From assembly GCA_025451895.1 (NCBI GenBank), contig JANWJP010000078.1:1-62229 (forward strand): 62,229 nt of DNA, given 5' to 3'. This document shows positions 50,919 through 61,812 of the stretch, piece after piece (the first letter of the stretch is position 1; every line of letters begins with the position of its first letter). Below the pieces are notes generated by a model. That model saw only the letters and a list, made by a program, of their open reading frames with translations. It ran no database searches and was not told where the DNA came from. The position numbers and the translations under genes were made by a program. The stretch is from Robertmurraya sp. (GTDB lineage: Bacteria > Bacillota > Bacilli > Bacillales > Cytobacillaceae).

Positions 50919-51716
50919 ATGGTCAAGATTTATCTGGACCCTGGCCACGGAGGTTCAGATCCGGGTGCACAAGGAAACGGACTGCGGGAAAAAGATTTAA
51001 ACCTGGCGATTGCCACTCAAATCCGCAATATGCTTGTGAATGAATATGAAGGGGTTACCGTTCGTATGAGCCGTTCAAATGACCGGACACTGAGTCTCGC
51101 CCAGCGGACAAACGATGCGAATACATGGGGAGCTGACTTTTACTTATCCATTCATATTAATGCTTCAGGGGGCACCGGCTTTGAAAGTTATGTATATCCC
51201 AAGGTTGGTCCGCCGACAACCACATATCAAACACATATCCATAATGAAGTTTTAAAACAGGTTGATCTTCGAGACCGGGGCAAAAAGAGTGCCAATTTCC
51301 ATGTTCTTAGGGAAACAAGAATGCCTGCCGTATTAACAGAGAATGGTTTTATCGATCATCCTTCCGACGCCGCCAAACTTAAAAGAAATGATTTCATAAC
51401 AGCTTTGGCCCGGGGACATGTAAACGGCCTGGCAAAAGCTTTTGGATTAAAAAGAAAAGCCGGCCCGCCTCCTGCAGTTGATCCGGGAACAAAGCCGGGA
51501 CCATTATACAGAGTGCAAATCGGTGCCTATAAGGAAAGAACCAATGCAAACGCAACGGCCAATAAAGCCAAAAATAAAGGCTTCCAAACATATATCTTTC
51601 AACAGGACAACTTGTATAAGGTTCAAATTGGCGCTTTCTCTGAACGAAAGAATGCGGAGGAACTGGCAGAGAGGGCTAAGAAAGCAGGTTTTGATGCTTA
51701 TATCAATTATTCATAA
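50919..51716 (+). CDS. cwlC: Mother-cell N-acetylmuramoyl-L-alanine amidase CwlC
   Basis: A 265-residue amidase_3 enzyme that cleaves the lactyl-peptide bond of peptidoglycan. Motifs: IYLDPGHGGSDPGAQGNGL (zinc histidine), FYLSIHINASGGTGFESYVY, HNEVLKQVDLRDRGKK and the catalytic glutamate in VLTENGFIDH. Two C-terminal SPOR repeats (about 195-228 and 230-265) each begin YRVQIGAY or YKVQIGAF. There is no signal peptide, as in B. subtilis CwlC, the sigma-K enzyme that opens the mother cell to free the spore; sequence and domain order match it closely. ATG 50919 follows GAGGTGA by 7 nt. Confidence 0.95.
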   Translation: MVKIYLDPGHGGSDPGAQGNGLREKDLNLAIATQIRNMLVNEYEGVTVRMSRSNDRTLSLAQRTNDANTWGADFYLSIHINASGGTGFESYVYPKVGPPTTTYQTHIHNEVLKQVDLRDRGKKSANFHVLRETRMPAVLTENGFIDHPSDAAKLKRNDFITALARGHVNGLAKAFGLKRKAGPPPAVDPGTKPGPLYRVQIGAYKERTNANATANKAKNKGFQTYIFQQDNLYKVQIGAFSERKNAEELAERAKKAGFDAYINYS

Positions 51717-51734
51717 AGACATCATTTCCCCTGG

Positions 51735-51757
51735 ACCGTGTAACAACACGGTTTTTG
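51735..51757 (+). terminator. Terminator of cwlC
   Basis: ACCGTGT/ACACGGT with a 4-nt loop, then TTTTTG. Confidence 0.8.
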
Positions 51758-52019
51758 TTTATAATCAAAACCGTTACAATAAGTGACCATAAGGGAGAAA
51801 CGGGAGCCGGGACTTGCGGGGAGAGCTTCCAAGACCCTGTTTGCGAAGAAAGTTTGCGGAAACGGGAAACTCCGGTGATATGAAAAAATACAAAAGGCAG
51901 ATTTCCTGATGCAGACCGGAAGCAGTTTTTTTGCTTTCTGTTTCACACAGTTTTTTTCTGTTAAATTCAGACATAGCAAAAAAGAACACCCATAAAGAGT
52001 GTTCCCATTTTGTTTTGCA

Positions 52020-52595
52020 TTATTTTGCAAATACATGGTTTCCGATTACTACGGTTACTTGTTTGGAGCGAAGCCATTGGTTAGTTGTTTTCTTGGGATT
52101 ATAAAAATACAATGAACCGTTGCCTTGTCCACGGAATGCCAGAGCTTCATTAACAGCACGGATTGATTCACTGCCGGCCGGTTGATTGATTTGACCGTTT
52201 GTTACAGGTGTAAATTGCTCTGCCTGATAAATGACTTCTCTCACTGTATTCGGGAACAGGGGACTGTCGACCCGGTTAAGGACTACAGTTGCCACTGCTA
52301 CTTTTCCGGCATAAGGTTCACCCTTTGCTTCAGCTTCAACAAGTCTTGCCAGCAATTCCTTCTCAGCATTTGAAATGCTTTGGGAAGGAATCGTTAACGT
52401 TTGGCCGGGGTAGATTAAGCTGTTTTTTGCTTGATTCACAGCCATCAATTCTGTAACGGAGATTCCGTACTGGCTGGCTATTTTATAATAAGTGTCGCCT
52501 TTTTTCACCGTATATTTGTTTGTTGCAGCCGACATTCCGTTTTGTCCTGCAAGCAACAAAGTAAAAAATAAAACAAATGAAATCAATTTTTTCAT
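52020..52595 (-). CDS. LysM plus SleB-type cell wall hydrolase
   Basis: A 191-residue secreted enzyme. Signal peptide at residues 1-23, a LysM module (about 28-70: YTVKKGDTYYKIASQYGISV), then a hydrolase_2 (SleB catalytic) domain starting ELLARLVEAEAKGEPYAGKV, with the acidic residue E (LVEAEA) in the usual place and YFYNPKKT near the end. SleB-family enzymes are cortex lytic transglycosylases; the size and LysM resemble YkvT or similar spore-associated hydrolases. ATG 52595 follows AAAGGAGG. Single gene. Confidence 0.9.
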   Translation of the reverse strand: MKKLISFVLFFTLLLAGQNGMSAATNKYTVKKGDTYYKIASQYGISVTELMAVNQAKNSLIYPGQTLTIPSQSISNAEKELLARLVEAEAKGEPYAGKVAVATVVLNRVDSPLFPNTVREVIYQAEQFTPVTNGQINQPAGSESIRAVNEALAFRGQGNGSLYFYNPKKTTNQWLRSKQVTVVIGNHVFAK

Positions 52596-53014
52596 TTATG
52601 AAATACCTCCTTTTGAAGTACGTGAATACCATAACATGATTTAATCACAGGAAGCACCCTCTAAAATTTTCCATCAACGTTAATCCCTTGCGGCCGCTGG
52701 ATGCGGTTTAGAAAATGTAAAAACTGTTACAAAAGAGAAACAAACGATGACATAAATTTTTTGAAAAACCCGGATTTTCACGAATTATTCATTTTTCCTC
52801 AGCCAGATTACAGTTGTCTGATAATTTTACGGTAAATTTATGAAATTTATCGTCGGTAATTTCATAGAAGGAAAGAGAGACATCGTTAAATTAAGAAATT
52901 TCTATGAACTTTTAAAAAACGTGCCTTTTGTTACAGTGTAAAAGGAAAAATTCCCATATAATTTGATACAAACAGGGTTTTATAAAGGTAGTTTTATATG
53001 GGGGAAAATCAGAC
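52596..53014. other. Divergent spacer
   Basis: No gene; both flanking genes should have their promoters here. AT-rich, no conserved structure recognised. Confidence 0.45.
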
Positions 53015-53590
53015 ATGACTATGTATGAAATTATCCTCGATATTATTGAAAAAAACGGGCCGATTTCCTTTTCTTCCATCTGTACAGAAATCAACCAGAT
53101 ACATCCGATTAAAAATGAAAGAACACATCCTGTTGATATTTCTCATATCAAAGCGGTTGTTAACCGGAAAAAAGATTTGTTTTCTGTAGAAAATGATATT
53201 GTTTCCATCCGCAAAGATATGGATTTTCTCTCTTTATTTTTAAAACTGTCAACCTGTGAAGATCCCTCTTATACGATTTTTGTGGATTTTACAAAAAACC
53301 GCTTTTATGTGTTTGAATGGTCTTTTCCGTCGAGCGGGACAGAGTGGAGGCCAAGAACTCTTCAAATTGGCAGTGTGGAGCAATTTAAAAAAGAAATCTT
53401 TCGGTTAAAATTGTGGAACTGGAAAAGGGATTATCAACCGGATTCATTCATTTTGGATGGGATTATCTGGTCGGTGAAACTGAAGACAAAGGGAGTCACT
53501 TATCAAAGTAAGGGATTGGAAAAATTTCCGAAAGAATGGAAAAAATTTATGAATGCCGTTTCCCGGCTGACGGGGCTCACTTTTCCATAA
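53015..53590 (+). CDS. Unknown protein with N-terminal HARE-HTH-like domain
   Basis: A 191-residue soluble protein. The first 65 residues, MTMYEIILDIIEKNGPISFS to NDIVSI, resemble the winged-helix HARE-HTH (HB1/ASXL-like) fold found in RpoE (delta factor) and restriction enzymes. The remaining 120 residues, rich in aromatic residues (FTKNRFYVFEWSFPSSGTEW), are unrecognised. Start ATG 53015, about 10 nt after GGGGGA. It could bind DNA through the N-terminal domain; the function of the C-terminal domain is unknown. Confidence 0.72.
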   Translation: MTMYEIILDIIEKNGPISFSSICTEINQIHPIKNERTHPVDISHIKAVVNRKKDLFSVENDIVSIRKDMDFLSLFLKLSTCEDPSYTIFVDFTKNRFYVFEWSFPSSGTEWRPRTLQIGSVEQFKKEIFRLKLWNWKRDYQPDSFILDGIIWSVKLKTKGVTYQSKGLEKFPKEWKKFMNAVSRLTGLTFP

Positions 53591-53760
53591 ATCCGTTTTA
53601 CTGTATTCGGTAAAATGGATTTTTTTCATTTGATACAGATTCATTTTTTCAATTACTTGTTCAAAGCAGTCTACTGTGACATAACAAGCAGCCCGTTTTG
53701 TATTTTCCCGTAAATGGGGAAATCTAATGATAAATTCTTTAACTGCCGGAAGGGGTTGTT

Positions 53761-53943
53761 ATGGTGGGAACGGTTGAACAAAGATTCTTTTTTGATAAAA
53801 AAAGAACGGAGACGGTCAGGAGGCAATTGGCGGAACAAACAGCCCGGGTCAGTACAGATGAGGAAGAAGAACGGTTGAAGGCAGAATTGGATTTGGTGCA
53901 GAGGAGTAATTTGTCCGTAAAAAGGGAACCGGACAATGAGTAG
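53761..53943 (+). CDS. Small charged protein, possible
   Basis: A 60-residue frame starting MVGTVEQRFFFDKKRTETVR at ATG 53761, 6 nt after AAGGGG. It is rich in E, R and K and predicted helical (EEEERLKAELDLVQRS). It could be a genuine small protein; no homologue is recognised, and the convergent metH terminator lies nearby. The ribosome binding site is the main support. Confidence 0.5.
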   Translation: MVGTVEQRFFFDKKRTETVRRQLAEQTARVSTDEEEERLKAELDLVQRSNLSVKREPDNE

Positions 53944-54125
53944 GGAAAGGGTCTGAATTATTTTTTTCATGTGGACAGCAATTCTCTGTTATTGCTTATT
54001 TGTTAAATAAGGTAAGGTAAGAATTTCACAGAACATAAACCTGTCTCCAGGGGAGCCATGCCGTTCAAATGAAGTTTTAAAATGATTCCGGATAATACTG
54101 AGAAATGCATTAGCACAAAGACAGA

Positions 54126-54160
54126 AAAAGGAACAAGGCGGAAGAAGATATCTTTCCGCC
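54126..54160 (-). terminator. Terminator of the met operon
   Basis: AAGGCGGAA/TTCCGCCTT stem, followed on the minus strand by GTTCCTTTTTC, 10 bp past metH. Confidence 0.8.
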
Positions 54161-54169
54161 TTGCTTTCA

Positions 54170-57100
54170 TTATTCCGTGTCAACAGAAAAATAGCGTGCA
54201 TCCGGATGGGCAAAAACAAGCGCCGTTACGGAAGCTTCCGGTTCCATCATTAATCCTTCCGTCAGTTCTATACCGATCTCTTCCGGTTTGATCAGGTTGA
54301 AGAGTTTTTTCTGATCCTCTAAATTAGGACAGGCCGGATATCCGAATGAATATCTTTGTCCCTGATATTTAGCTGAAAAACGTTCTTGCATGGTCATTTC
54401 AACCGGATCAGGGAATCCCCAGGCATCGCGCATATGGCGGTGAATCAATTCGGCGAATCCTTCTGCAGCCTCCAGTGCTAAAGCCTGCAGGGCATGAGAT
54501 TCCACAAATTGACCGTTTTTCTTTAACTGTTCCGCCGCATTTTTGACTCCGCGTCCGCTGGTGACCGCAAAAAAGCCGATATAATCCATTTCGCCTGAAT
54601 CAACGGATTTAATATAATCTGCCAGGCATAGGAATGCTCCTGATGTCTGTCTTGGGAATTCAAAGGTTTCTATAATTTTTCCTTCCTGCTCCGGGTCATA
54701 GATGAGAATAGAATTTCTGTCAGATTGGGCAGGGAAGAATTGATAGATCGCTTGCGGAGTAATCCAGGAATTTTTCTCCGCTTCAACAATCAGTTTTTTG
54801 ATGACTTCATATACCATCAGGGTTTTTTCATCGCGTTCCTGCAGCAATTTTTCCACATTACCTTTTATGCCGAGATGGCGTCCCAGCAGCATTTGTTTGT
54901 TTATATACGGTTCAATATGGGCAAGGGAGTAGTTTTTCAGCAAATGTCTTTTTGTATCTTTTGGCACAAACACCGGTGCATTGGTATTCACCGCTGACTT
55001 TTGGTTCCAACTATTCCGGTTGTCTTTATTGTTTTTTAGGGTTTTGCCGTCCAAGATGCCCGTTTGATGAATATTCATTTTATCTTCTAAAAGCTTTTTA
55101 TATTCTTCCGGATCTTGCAATTGGTCGGCAAGAGCCAGTCCCTGCATGGCATCTTTTGCATAAAGGACAATCCCGTCATATTCCGGGGCAATTTTTGTCT
55201 CCGTAAATTTTCTGGACAGTGCCGCTCCGCCTACTAAAATGGGAATATCAATTCCGGCCTGTTTCATATCTTTCGCTGTTAAAATCATTTGCTGGGCAGA
55301 TTTTACAAGCAATCCGGACAAACCCACCATATCGGGTTTTTCTTGCTTAATGGCCTCTATTAATTGGGAAGGAGGGATCTTGATCCCGAGATCCATCACC
55401 TCGTAGCCATTGTTGCTCAGGATGATATCGACCAGGTTTTTTCCGATGTCATGCACATCGCCTTTTACGGTTGCCAGGATGATCTTTCCTTTTTTTGCAC
55501 TTGTTTCATCCTTTTCCATATGCGGTTCAAGATATGAAACAGCGGCTTTCATGACTTCTGCACTTTGCAGCACTTCAGCAACAATTAATTGGTTATCATT
55601 AAACAGCCGTCCGACCTCTTTCATTCCATCCATTAAAGGACCGTTGATAATATCCAACGGAGCCGGATAGACTTTCAGTGCTTCGTCCAGGTCTTCATAC
55701 AATCCCTGTTTTGTTCCCTCGACAATATAATAGCTGAGCCGCTCCGGCAGGGACAATTCCGGTATCGTGCTGTGTGTTTCCTTTTTCTTATCCCTGTAGT
55801 AATCTGTAAATGCAGCCAACGATTCCTGCGTCGTTTCAAATAATAACTGTTCGGCCATTTTTACTTCTTGTTCAGGAATCGATGCAAATCTCTCCAGCTT
55901 TTCCGTGTTCACGATGGCATAATCGAGCCCGGCTTGTACACAGTGATATAGGAATACAGAATTTAAAATCTCTCTGCCGACAGGAGGAAGGCCGAACGAA
56001 ATGTTGCTGATTCCCAGGATGGTCAGAGCTCCGGGACAATTTTCCTTTATGAGCCTGATTCCGTCAACGGTTGCCCTTGCAGAGCCAATATATTGTTCAT
56101 CACCGGTTCCGACAGGGAAGACAAGCGGGTCGAAAATTATATCCTGCGGAGCAATGCCATATTTATGAACAAGCAGATCATATGAACGCTTGGCTATTTC
56201 CAGTTTCCGTTCCGCTGTGACAGCCATTCCTTTTTCGTCAATGGTGCCCACAACAAGCGCCGCTCCGTATTTATGGACAAGGCGGGCTGCTTCAGCAAAT
56301 CGTTTTTCACCTTCTTCAAGATTGATCGAGTTGATGATCGCTTTCCCTTGTGAATAGGTTAAAGCTTTTTCAATCACTTTCATGTCTGTTGAATCGATTA
56401 CGAGCGGGACTTTGATCTTTTTCGTTACTTCTTTAAGGAAGTTTTCCATATCGGCCAATTCGTCACGGTCAGGATTGGCCAAACAAACATCAATCACATG
56501 TGCTCCGCCTTTTACCTGTGCGCGTGCAATTTCAGCAGCCTCTTCGTATTTTCCTTCAGTGATCAGTCTTTTAAACTTCCGCGAACCAATGACATTTGTT
56601 CTTTCACCGACCATAATCGGACGGAGATTGGGATCATCGTATATAAACGGATCAATTCCGGAAACCATATGTTTTTTATTTTCTGTTTTTTGCCGCGGCT
56701 TGTATTTTTTCATTTCTTCTGCAATCGCCCGGATATGATCGGGTGTAGTACCACAGCAGCCTCCGACAATATTGAGCCAGCCTTCTTTTGCGAAACCGCC
56801 TAATTTTTTCGCCAAAGAATCGGGGGTTTCATGGTATTGTCCTTCTTCATCAGGCAATCCTGCATTGGGATAACAGCTGACAGCAGAGGAGCAAATATTT
56901 GACAATGCACGGATATGCTCCTGCATGAATTCAGGGCCTGTTGCACAATTCAGGCCTACGGCAAGCGGCTTCATATGCATAACGGAAATATAAAAGGCTT
57001 CGATTGACTGGCCGGAAAGGGTCGTGCCCATTGGTTCAATGGTTCCTGAAAGAATCAAGGGCAATTCAGTATTCCTTTTTGCAAAAGCTCTTTGAATTCC

Positions 57101-57625
57101 CACAAATCCGGCCTTAACATTCAACAGATCCTGACTTGTCTCAAGGAGAAGCAAATCTGCTCCTCCGTCGATCAGCCCGAGAGCCTGTTCTTCATAACAG
57201 TCAGCCAGTTCAGAAAAGGTTGTTCCGCCCGTCACACTGAGCGTTTTCGTTGTCGGCCCCATGGAACCCGCCACATACCGGGGCCAGGAGAGAGTTGACA
57301 TCCGATCTGCTGCTTTTTTGGCAATTGAAGCGGCAATTTTGTTTATTTCATACGCTTTGTCGCCGAGTCCATAATCATCAAGAACGATTCGGGTTGCGCC
57401 GAAAGTATTTGTTTCAATAATGTCAGCACCGGCTTCCAGATATTGAAGGTGAATGGACTCAATAATTTCCGGCGCTGTTATGTTCAAATGTTCATTGCAG
57501 CCTTCATATTCTTCGCCGCCAAAATCTGCAGCCGTTAATCCTGCTTTCTGCAGCATGGTGCCCATGGCGCCATCCAGGATTAGGATTCTTTTATTCAGTT
57601 GTTCAGTTATTGCTGGTTTAGACAT
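54170..57625 (-). CDS. metH: Cobalamin-dependent methionine synthase MetH
   Basis: The 1151-residue enzyme moves a methyl group from methyl-tetrahydrofolate to homocysteine through cobalamin. Domains in order: homocysteine domain (1-300; zinc cysteines in GLNC 224-227 and GGCCGTT 288-294), folate domain (340-610; [10 protein letters not shown] at 340-349), B12 cap (about 640-700), B12-binding domain with GDVHDIGKN at 722-730 (the DxHxxG lower-ligand histidine) and reactivation domain (about 950-1151). ATG 57625 follows AAGGAGGAA and overlaps the end of yitJ by 8 bp, so they are coupled. This is the full length for the family. Its cofactor demand fits the cobT riboswitch gene in the same window. 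Confidence 0.97.
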   Translation of the reverse strand: MSKPAITEQLNKRILILDGAMGTMLQKAGLTAADFGGEEYEGCNEHLNITAPEIIESIHLQYLEAGADIIETNTFGATRIVLDDYGLGDKAYEINKIAASIAKKAADRMSTLSWPRYVAGSMGPTTKTLSVTGGTTFSELADCYEEQALGLIDGGADLLLLETSQDLLNVKAGFVGIQRAFAKRNTELPLILSGTIEPMGTTLSGQSIEAFYISVMHMKPLAVGLNCATGPEFMQEHIRALSNICSSAVSCYPNAGLPDEEGQYHETPDSLAKKLGGFAKEGWLNIVGGCCGTTPDHIRAIAEEMKKYKPRQKTENKKHMVSGIDPFIYDDPNLRPIMVGERTNVIGSRKFKRLITEGKYEEAAEIARAQVKGGAHVIDVCLANPDRDELADMENFLKEVTKKIKVPLVIDSTDMKVIEKALTYSQGKAIINSINLEEGEKRFAEAARLVHKYGAALVVGTIDEKGMAVTAERKLEIAKRSYDLLVHKYGIAPQDIIFDPLVFPVGTGDEQYIGSARATVDGIRLIKENCPGALTILGISNISFGLPPVGREILNSVFLYHCVQAGLDYAIVNTEKLERFASIPEQEVKMAEQLLFETTQESLAAFTDYYRDKKKETHSTIPELSLPERLSYYIVEGTKQGLYEDLDEALKVYPAPLDIINGPLMDGMKEVGRLFNDNQLIVAEVLQSAEVMKAAVSYLEPHMEKDETSAKKGKIILATVKGDVHDIGKNLVDIILSNNGYEVMDLGIKIPPSQLIEAIKQEKPDMVGLSGLLVKSAQQMILTAKDMKQAGIDIPILVGGAALSRKFTETKIAPEYDGIVLYAKDAMQGLALADQLQDPEEYKKLLEDKMNIHQTGILDGKTLKNNKDNRNSWNQKSAVNTNAPVFVPKDTKRHLLKNYSLAHIEPYINKQMLLGRHLGIKGNVEKLLQERDEKTLMVYEVIKKLIVEAEKNSWITPQAIYQFFPAQSDRNSILIYDPEQEGKIIETFEFPRQTSGAFLCLADYIKSVDSGEMDYIGFFAVTSGRGVKNAAEQLKKNGQFVESHALQALALEAAEGFAELIHRHMRDAWGFPDPVEMTMQERFSAKYQGQRYSFGYPACPNLEDQKKLFNLIKPEEIGIELTEGLMMEPEASVTALVFAHPDARYFSVDTE

Positions 57626-59465
57626 TATTTTTCCTCCTTAAGACTTCGTTGCTGTATTCGTTGGCATACCGGGCAAGTTCAACGGTCATTTCGTAGCGTA
57701 AGAACGGTGTAATTAAGTAAATTCCGTTAAACAATTCCGCTGCAGCTTCGATTAATGAGCGGGTGATGGCAATACCTTCCTGCGCCGAGCGGACCGGGTC
57801 ATCTTTAAGCCGTGCCATGCGTTCGCGAATCTCCGGAGAAATCTTAATGCCGGGCACCTCATTATGCAGATATTCTGCATTTCTATGGCCGGTCAAAGGC
57901 ATTAATCCTATATAAATAGGAGTGTCCAAGTGCTTTGTGGCTTCATATACCTCAATGATTTTTTCTTCGGAATAGACCGGCTGGGTAATAAAATAGTCAG
58001 CACCGCTCTTTATTTTTCTCTCCATCCGTTGTACCGCTTTTTCAAGGGACCGTACATTCGGATTAAAAGCGGCTGCCACGGAAAAGACTCCTTTTTCACC
58101 CAGATCCTTTCCGGAGTAAGACAGTCCTTCATTGAATTGTTTGATCATTTCAATCAATTCAAAAGAAGTCAAATCATAAACAGACGAAGCGCCCGGAAAA
58201 TCACCGACACGGGCCGGGTCACCGGTGATGGCCAAGACATCATGGAGTCCGAGCGTATGAAGCCCCATCAAATGGGACTGCAAGCCGATAATATTGCGAT
58301 CACGGCAGGTAATATGGATTAACGGCCGCAAGCCGAGTTTTATTTTTGTTAAATAGCCCAATGCCGAGTTGGAAATCCGCGGAGAAGCCAGGGAATTATC
58401 TGCCAACGTAATCGCATCGATCCCGGCTTTTTTCAGTTCTTTGGCACCTTCAAAAAATTTCTCCGTCCGCAGCTTTCTCGGCGGATCAAGTTCCACAATG
58501 ACGGAAGGTCTTTGTTTGACAATGGTTTGTAAAGGAATATCTTTCCGGACCGGTTTTTCAGGTTCAATGACGATTGTCCGTTTTTCCTTAATCTCTTTTT
58601 CTACTATTACTGCCGCTCCTTTAAGTTCATCCGCCAAAGCCTTTATATGGGCGGGAGTGGTGCCGCAGCATCCTCCGATTAAGCGGACCCCCTGTTTACG
58701 GAAGGCTTGGGCGGCATCCCGGAAATATTCAGGACTTCCTTCATAATGAAATTTCCCGTCTGTAAAAGAAGGGAAGCCGGCATTCGGATAGGCGGATAAA
58801 TATGCCTTTTTTGGAATTTTAACTTCTTCGAGACTTCTAATCATATGATAAGGGCCGAGGCGGCAATTAAGACCGACTACATCGGCACCCCGGTTCTCCA
58901 GACGTTCAAATGCTTCATTAAGAGGAGTCCTGTCTTGAAGAATGCCGATTTCCTGCAAAGTGACATGGGTAATAATCGGCAAGTCCGTTTCTTTACGGGC
59001 AATTTCGAGGACGGCTTCCAACTCTTCCAAATCATAATAAGTTTCAAAGAGAATGCCGTCTACTTCTTCTTCAAGGAGGGCGGATAATTGCTCCCGGATG
59101 CTGATTTTAATTTCTTCAAGAGGCACGGTAAGCGGCCTTAATCCCCGGTTTCCGCCGATTGTACCAAGCACAAAAGTTTCTTTACCGGCTGCTTCCCTGG
59201 CAATTTTTACAGCGGCTCTATTAATCTCTTTCACCTGATCCTCCAAACCATATCTTTGCAGTTTATAAGAATTGGCTGCATAAGTATTCGTTTGGATGAC
59301 ATCGGCACCCGCCTCAATATAAGCCCGGTGGATGCCGAATATGTCCTCGGGATGGGAAAGGTTTAATTCCTCATAACAACTGCCTGTTCCATATGAGTAC
59401 AGAAGCGTTCCCATAGCTCCGTCTGCGATTAAAATTTGATTTTTTAGTTTTTCCAAAAATGTCAT
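57618..59465 (-). CDS. yitJ: Bifunctional homocysteine S-methyltransferase/5,10-methylene-THF reductase YitJ
   Basis: A 615-residue fusion. The N-terminal homocysteine methyltransferase domain (about 1-290) has zinc cysteines at residue 201 (GLNC) and GGCCGTT 264-270; the C-terminal methylenetetrahydrofolate reductase domain (about 320-615) includes [20 protein letters not shown] and the FAD/folate region [16 protein letters not shown]-like. Together they reduce methylene-THF to methyl-THF and can pass the methyl group toward methionine. ATG 59465 follows GGAGGGAA. Between metI (165-bp gap) and metH (8-bp overlap), downstream of the SAM riboswitch. Confidence 0.95.
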   Translation of the reverse strand: MTFLEKLKNQILIADGAMGTLLYSYGTGSCYEELNLSHPEDIFGIHRAYIEAGADVIQTNTYAANSYKLQRYGLEDQVKEINRAAVKIAREAAGKETFVLGTIGGNRGLRPLTVPLEEIKISIREQLSALLEEEVDGILFETYYDLEELEAVLEIARKETDLPIITHVTLQEIGILQDRTPLNEAFERLENRGADVVGLNCRLGPYHMIRSLEEVKIPKKAYLSAYPNAGFPSFTDGKFHYEGSPEYFRDAAQAFRKQGVRLIGGCCGTTPAHIKALADELKGAAVIVEKEIKEKRTIVIEPEKPVRKDIPLQTIVKQRPSVIVELDPPRKLRTEKFFEGAKELKKAGIDAITLADNSLASPRISNSALGYLTKIKLGLRPLIHITCRDRNIIGLQSHLMGLHTLGLHDVLAITGDPARVGDFPGASSVYDLTSFELIEMIKQFNEGLSYSGKDLGEKGVFSVAAAFNPNVRSLEKAVQRMERKIKSGADYFITQPVYSEEKIIEVYEATKHLDTPIYIGLMPLTGHRNAEYLHNEVPGIKISPEIRERMARLKDDPVRSAQEGIAITRSLIEAAAELFNGIYLITPFLRYEMTVELARYANEYSNEVLRRKNNV

Positions 59466-59630
59466 TACTTATTCCCTCCGCTATATACACTGACGATTTG
59501 CGAAATTTTCAGGAACTTTCGTCATAATATTAAGATAATCTTACCAGATAAACCGGCATGAAACTTTTTTTTAATGATATTTTCTAAAAATTTTTTTAAA
59601 AAGGAGCGGGAACGCTGTCCAACCGGTGTA

Positions 59631-60734
59631 TTAATGATCCATGGCCTGTTTTAAAGCATAATCCAAATCATTTATCAGGTCGAGCGAATTTTCAATTCCC
59701 ACTGAAAATCTTACCAGACGATTATCAACTCCTGTTTTCAGGCGGATTTCTTCCGGAATATCGGCGTGTGTCTGTGTGGCCGGGTAGGTGATAAAACTTT
59801 CCACACCTCCAAGGCTTTCAGCAAAGGTAATTAATTTCAAATTCTTCAGAAAAGTATTGATCCATTCTTCTTTTTGGAGACGGAATGATAACATACCTCC
59901 GCGGCCGGGATATAAAGTCTCCGTCACAGCTTCATGTTCATTCAAAAAACGGACAATTTCCTTTGCGTTTTGTTCATGCTTTTCCATTCTCAGTGCCAAC
60001 GTTTTCATTCCGCGCATTAACAGCCAGGAATCAAATGGACTCAAAACCGCACCCGCTGAATTATGGTAAAAGGCAATTTTTTCACATAACTCCTGTCCTT
60101 TTGCCACAATAAGACCCGCGAGCACGTCATTATGGCCGCCCAAATATTTTGTTGCGCTGTGAATGACAATGTGCGCGCCCTCAGTAAGCGGTTTTTGAAT
60201 ATAGGGAGTATAGAATGTATTATCAACAATTAGCAGTAATCCGTGTTCTTCCGCTATTTTCGCCGCATCTCCAATACATGTCTGTTCCATTAAAGGATTC
60301 GTCGGTGTTTCAAGGAAAATGGCTTTTGTCTTTTCGGTAATTTCTTCACGGATCTTTTCCGGCTTGCATGTATGAACGTATTTTACATTCAATCCCCATT
60401 GTTTGAAGGCTTTTTCAAGCAGACGGTATGTACCTCCGTATAGATCCCTCGATACAATCCATTCATCCCCTGATTGAAAAAGTGACAGGACAGTCATGAT
60501 TGCCGCCATTCCCGAAGAACATGCAAAGCCCTGATCGCCTTCCTCCAGGGTTGCAATTGCCTCCTCAACGATTTGCCGGGTCGGATTTCCCGTTCTTATA
60601 TAATCATAGCCTGTTGATTCGCCAATTCCGCTATGTCTGTATGCTGTTGTAAAATATACGGGCGGATTCACCGCGCCTGTTTTTTCATCAGAACGATTAC
60701 CGATTTGCGCCAACTGTGTTTCTATTTTGTACAC
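59631..60734 (-). CDS. metI: Cystathionine gamma-synthase/O-acetylhomoserine thiolyase MetI
   Basis: A 367-residue PLP enzyme of the Cys/Met metabolism family. The PLP lysine is in HSATKYLGGHND (Lys196); other motifs are EGDQGFACSSGMAAI and FLETPTNPLM. It joins an activated homoserine to cysteine or sulfide, feeding homocysteine to MetH and YitJ. The GTG at 60734 (MYKIETQ) is 8 nt after GGAG; the longer frame to 60779 lacks support. First gene of the S-box operon; no metC follows it, so cystathionine cleavage must be encoded elsewhere. Confidence 0.93.
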   Translation of the reverse strand: MYKIETQLAQIGNRSDEKTGAVNPPVYFTTAYRHSGIGESTGYDYIRTGNPTRQIVEEAIATLEEGDQGFACSSGMAAIMTVLSLFQSGDEWIVSRDLYGGTYRLLEKAFKQWGLNVKYVHTCKPEKIREEITEKTKAIFLETPTNPLMEQTCIGDAAKIAEEHGLLLIVDNTFYTPYIQKPLTEGAHIVIHSATKYLGGHNDVLAGLIVAKGQELCEKIAFYHNSAGAVLSPFDSWLLMRGMKTLALRMEKHEQNAKEIVRFLNEHEAVTETLYPGRGGMLSFRLQKEEWINTFLKNLKLITFAESLGGVESFITYPATQTHADIPEEIRLKTGVDNRLVRFSVGIENSLDLINDLDYALKQAMDH

Positions 60735-60964
60735 ACACAACACTCCTTCTAATATTTTTTTCCTTGATTTGATAGTCACCGGAAGCCCGCCTGCCAGCCG
60801 GTGTGAAAACTTGTTTTTACAGGGAAGGAGACATGTTTATGCATGGTGTTTCATACGTATTGCCGGGTATGATGCATGTATTTCATTCATATTGGAAGTG
60901 AAAAATTTTTTGAGAAAAATGCAGTGAATGAATCCTCATCATCCGGTTTCCAACTGTTTCCGGC

Positions 60965-60998
60965 AAAACAAAAAAGTCTTCTAAGAAAGAAGACTTTT
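60965..60998 (-). terminator. S-box terminator
   Basis: On the minus strand AAAAGTCTTCT and AGAAGACTTTT form an 11-bp stem followed by a U-tract; expression platform of the SAM riboswitch. Confidence 0.9.
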
Positions 60999-61024
60999 AG
61001 CTTGGTTGTCTACATCAGTCATCC

Positions 61025-61137
61025 TTCTCATCTTTCAAGTTTTTAGAAAAACTTGCTGGAATTAGCACCTTGTTCACATGGGGAACAGGTTGCTGAGGCT
61101 TCATTGGGCCAGGACCCTCAACCTCTCTTGATAAGAA
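61025..61137 (-). ncRNA. SAM-I riboswitch (S-box) of the metI operon
   Basis: Read on the minus strand: TTCTTATCAAGAGAGG (P1/P2 start), GAGGGTCCTGGCCCAATGAA, GCCTCAGCAACCTG, GTGCTAATTCCAGCAA and the closing GATGAGAA, which pairs with TTCTTATC. High SAM should favour the terminator at 60965-60998 and switch off metI-yitJ-metH. Confidence 0.97.
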
Positions 61138-61370
61138 AAACATGATTATTTAATTTTCACTAACTTTACTATACTAAAGTTGTTATGTCAATAGCAGAAA
61201 AGTAATATTTTACTTTTTCAGACAAATCGACCGGGATTTTCATAATTATTGTCTGCTTGTTTAAAAATTGGGCAGGGGCAAAGATTCATGAAATACTCAA
61301 AATTGGCATATAAAATTTCAGAAGATTTAATTTATAATAAAGATAAGCTTACAGAGACGGAGGGAAGGCT

Positions 61371-61607
61371 ATGCAGTTAAGGAGCCAGTTGCATCACCGA
61401 TATTGTGAATGTGTGCAGATTGGGGGATGTTTTACAAAGATAGCAATGGAAATATTTGATTCGGGAAGTATTTTTCAAAAGGCGGCCATCTGCGGCCATC
61501 ACGATCTCCCGCTAGCCCCCATTGAAACATTGCAGTCATATTTGAAGGAAAAAAGACATTATCCGTCTACTCCGGTACTCTTCTATAATAATTTGCCGGA
61601 TTTATGA
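61371..61607 (+). CDS. Small unknown protein with Cys/His-rich start
   Basis: A 78-residue frame from ATG 61371, immediately after GGAGGGAAGG. The sequence opens MQLRSQLHHRYCECVQIGGC and later has CGHH, so a metal site is conceivable. No domain recognised; upstream there is a TATAAT (61333-61338) but its best -35 is 24 bp away. It is divergent from the met operon and convergent with sda. Confidence 0.5.
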   Translation: MQLRSQLHHRYCECVQIGGCFTKIAMEIFDSGSIFQKAAICGHHDLPLAPIETLQSYLKEKRHYPSTPVLFYNNLPDL

Positions 61608-61691
61608 GAGATTTTCTTCACCTCCGCAAAACAGTTGGTAACTCAACAAAATAGTCTTCAGAAATGTTTTTTGATTATCTATACATTAAGA

Positions 61692-61796
61692 AGGGCTGTC
61701 ACATAAGGAATTTCCCGAACCTTCCAATACCGGAACCGGTTTCATGCACCGGCGGATATCGGTTGCGGGAGTCTTTTCCTGTCATGTGACAGCCCT
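61692..61796. repeat. Long inverted repeat between the small gene and sda
   Basis: 13-bp perfect arms AGGGCTGTCACAT (61692-61704) and ATGTGACAGCCCT (61784-61796), with AGGAA/TTCCT continuing inward and a G+C-rich centre containing several CCGG strings. It can serve as a bidirectional terminator for the convergent genes or be a short palindromic repeat element. Confidence 0.65.
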
Positions 61797-61812
61797 GATT
61801 ATTTCGTTTTCA

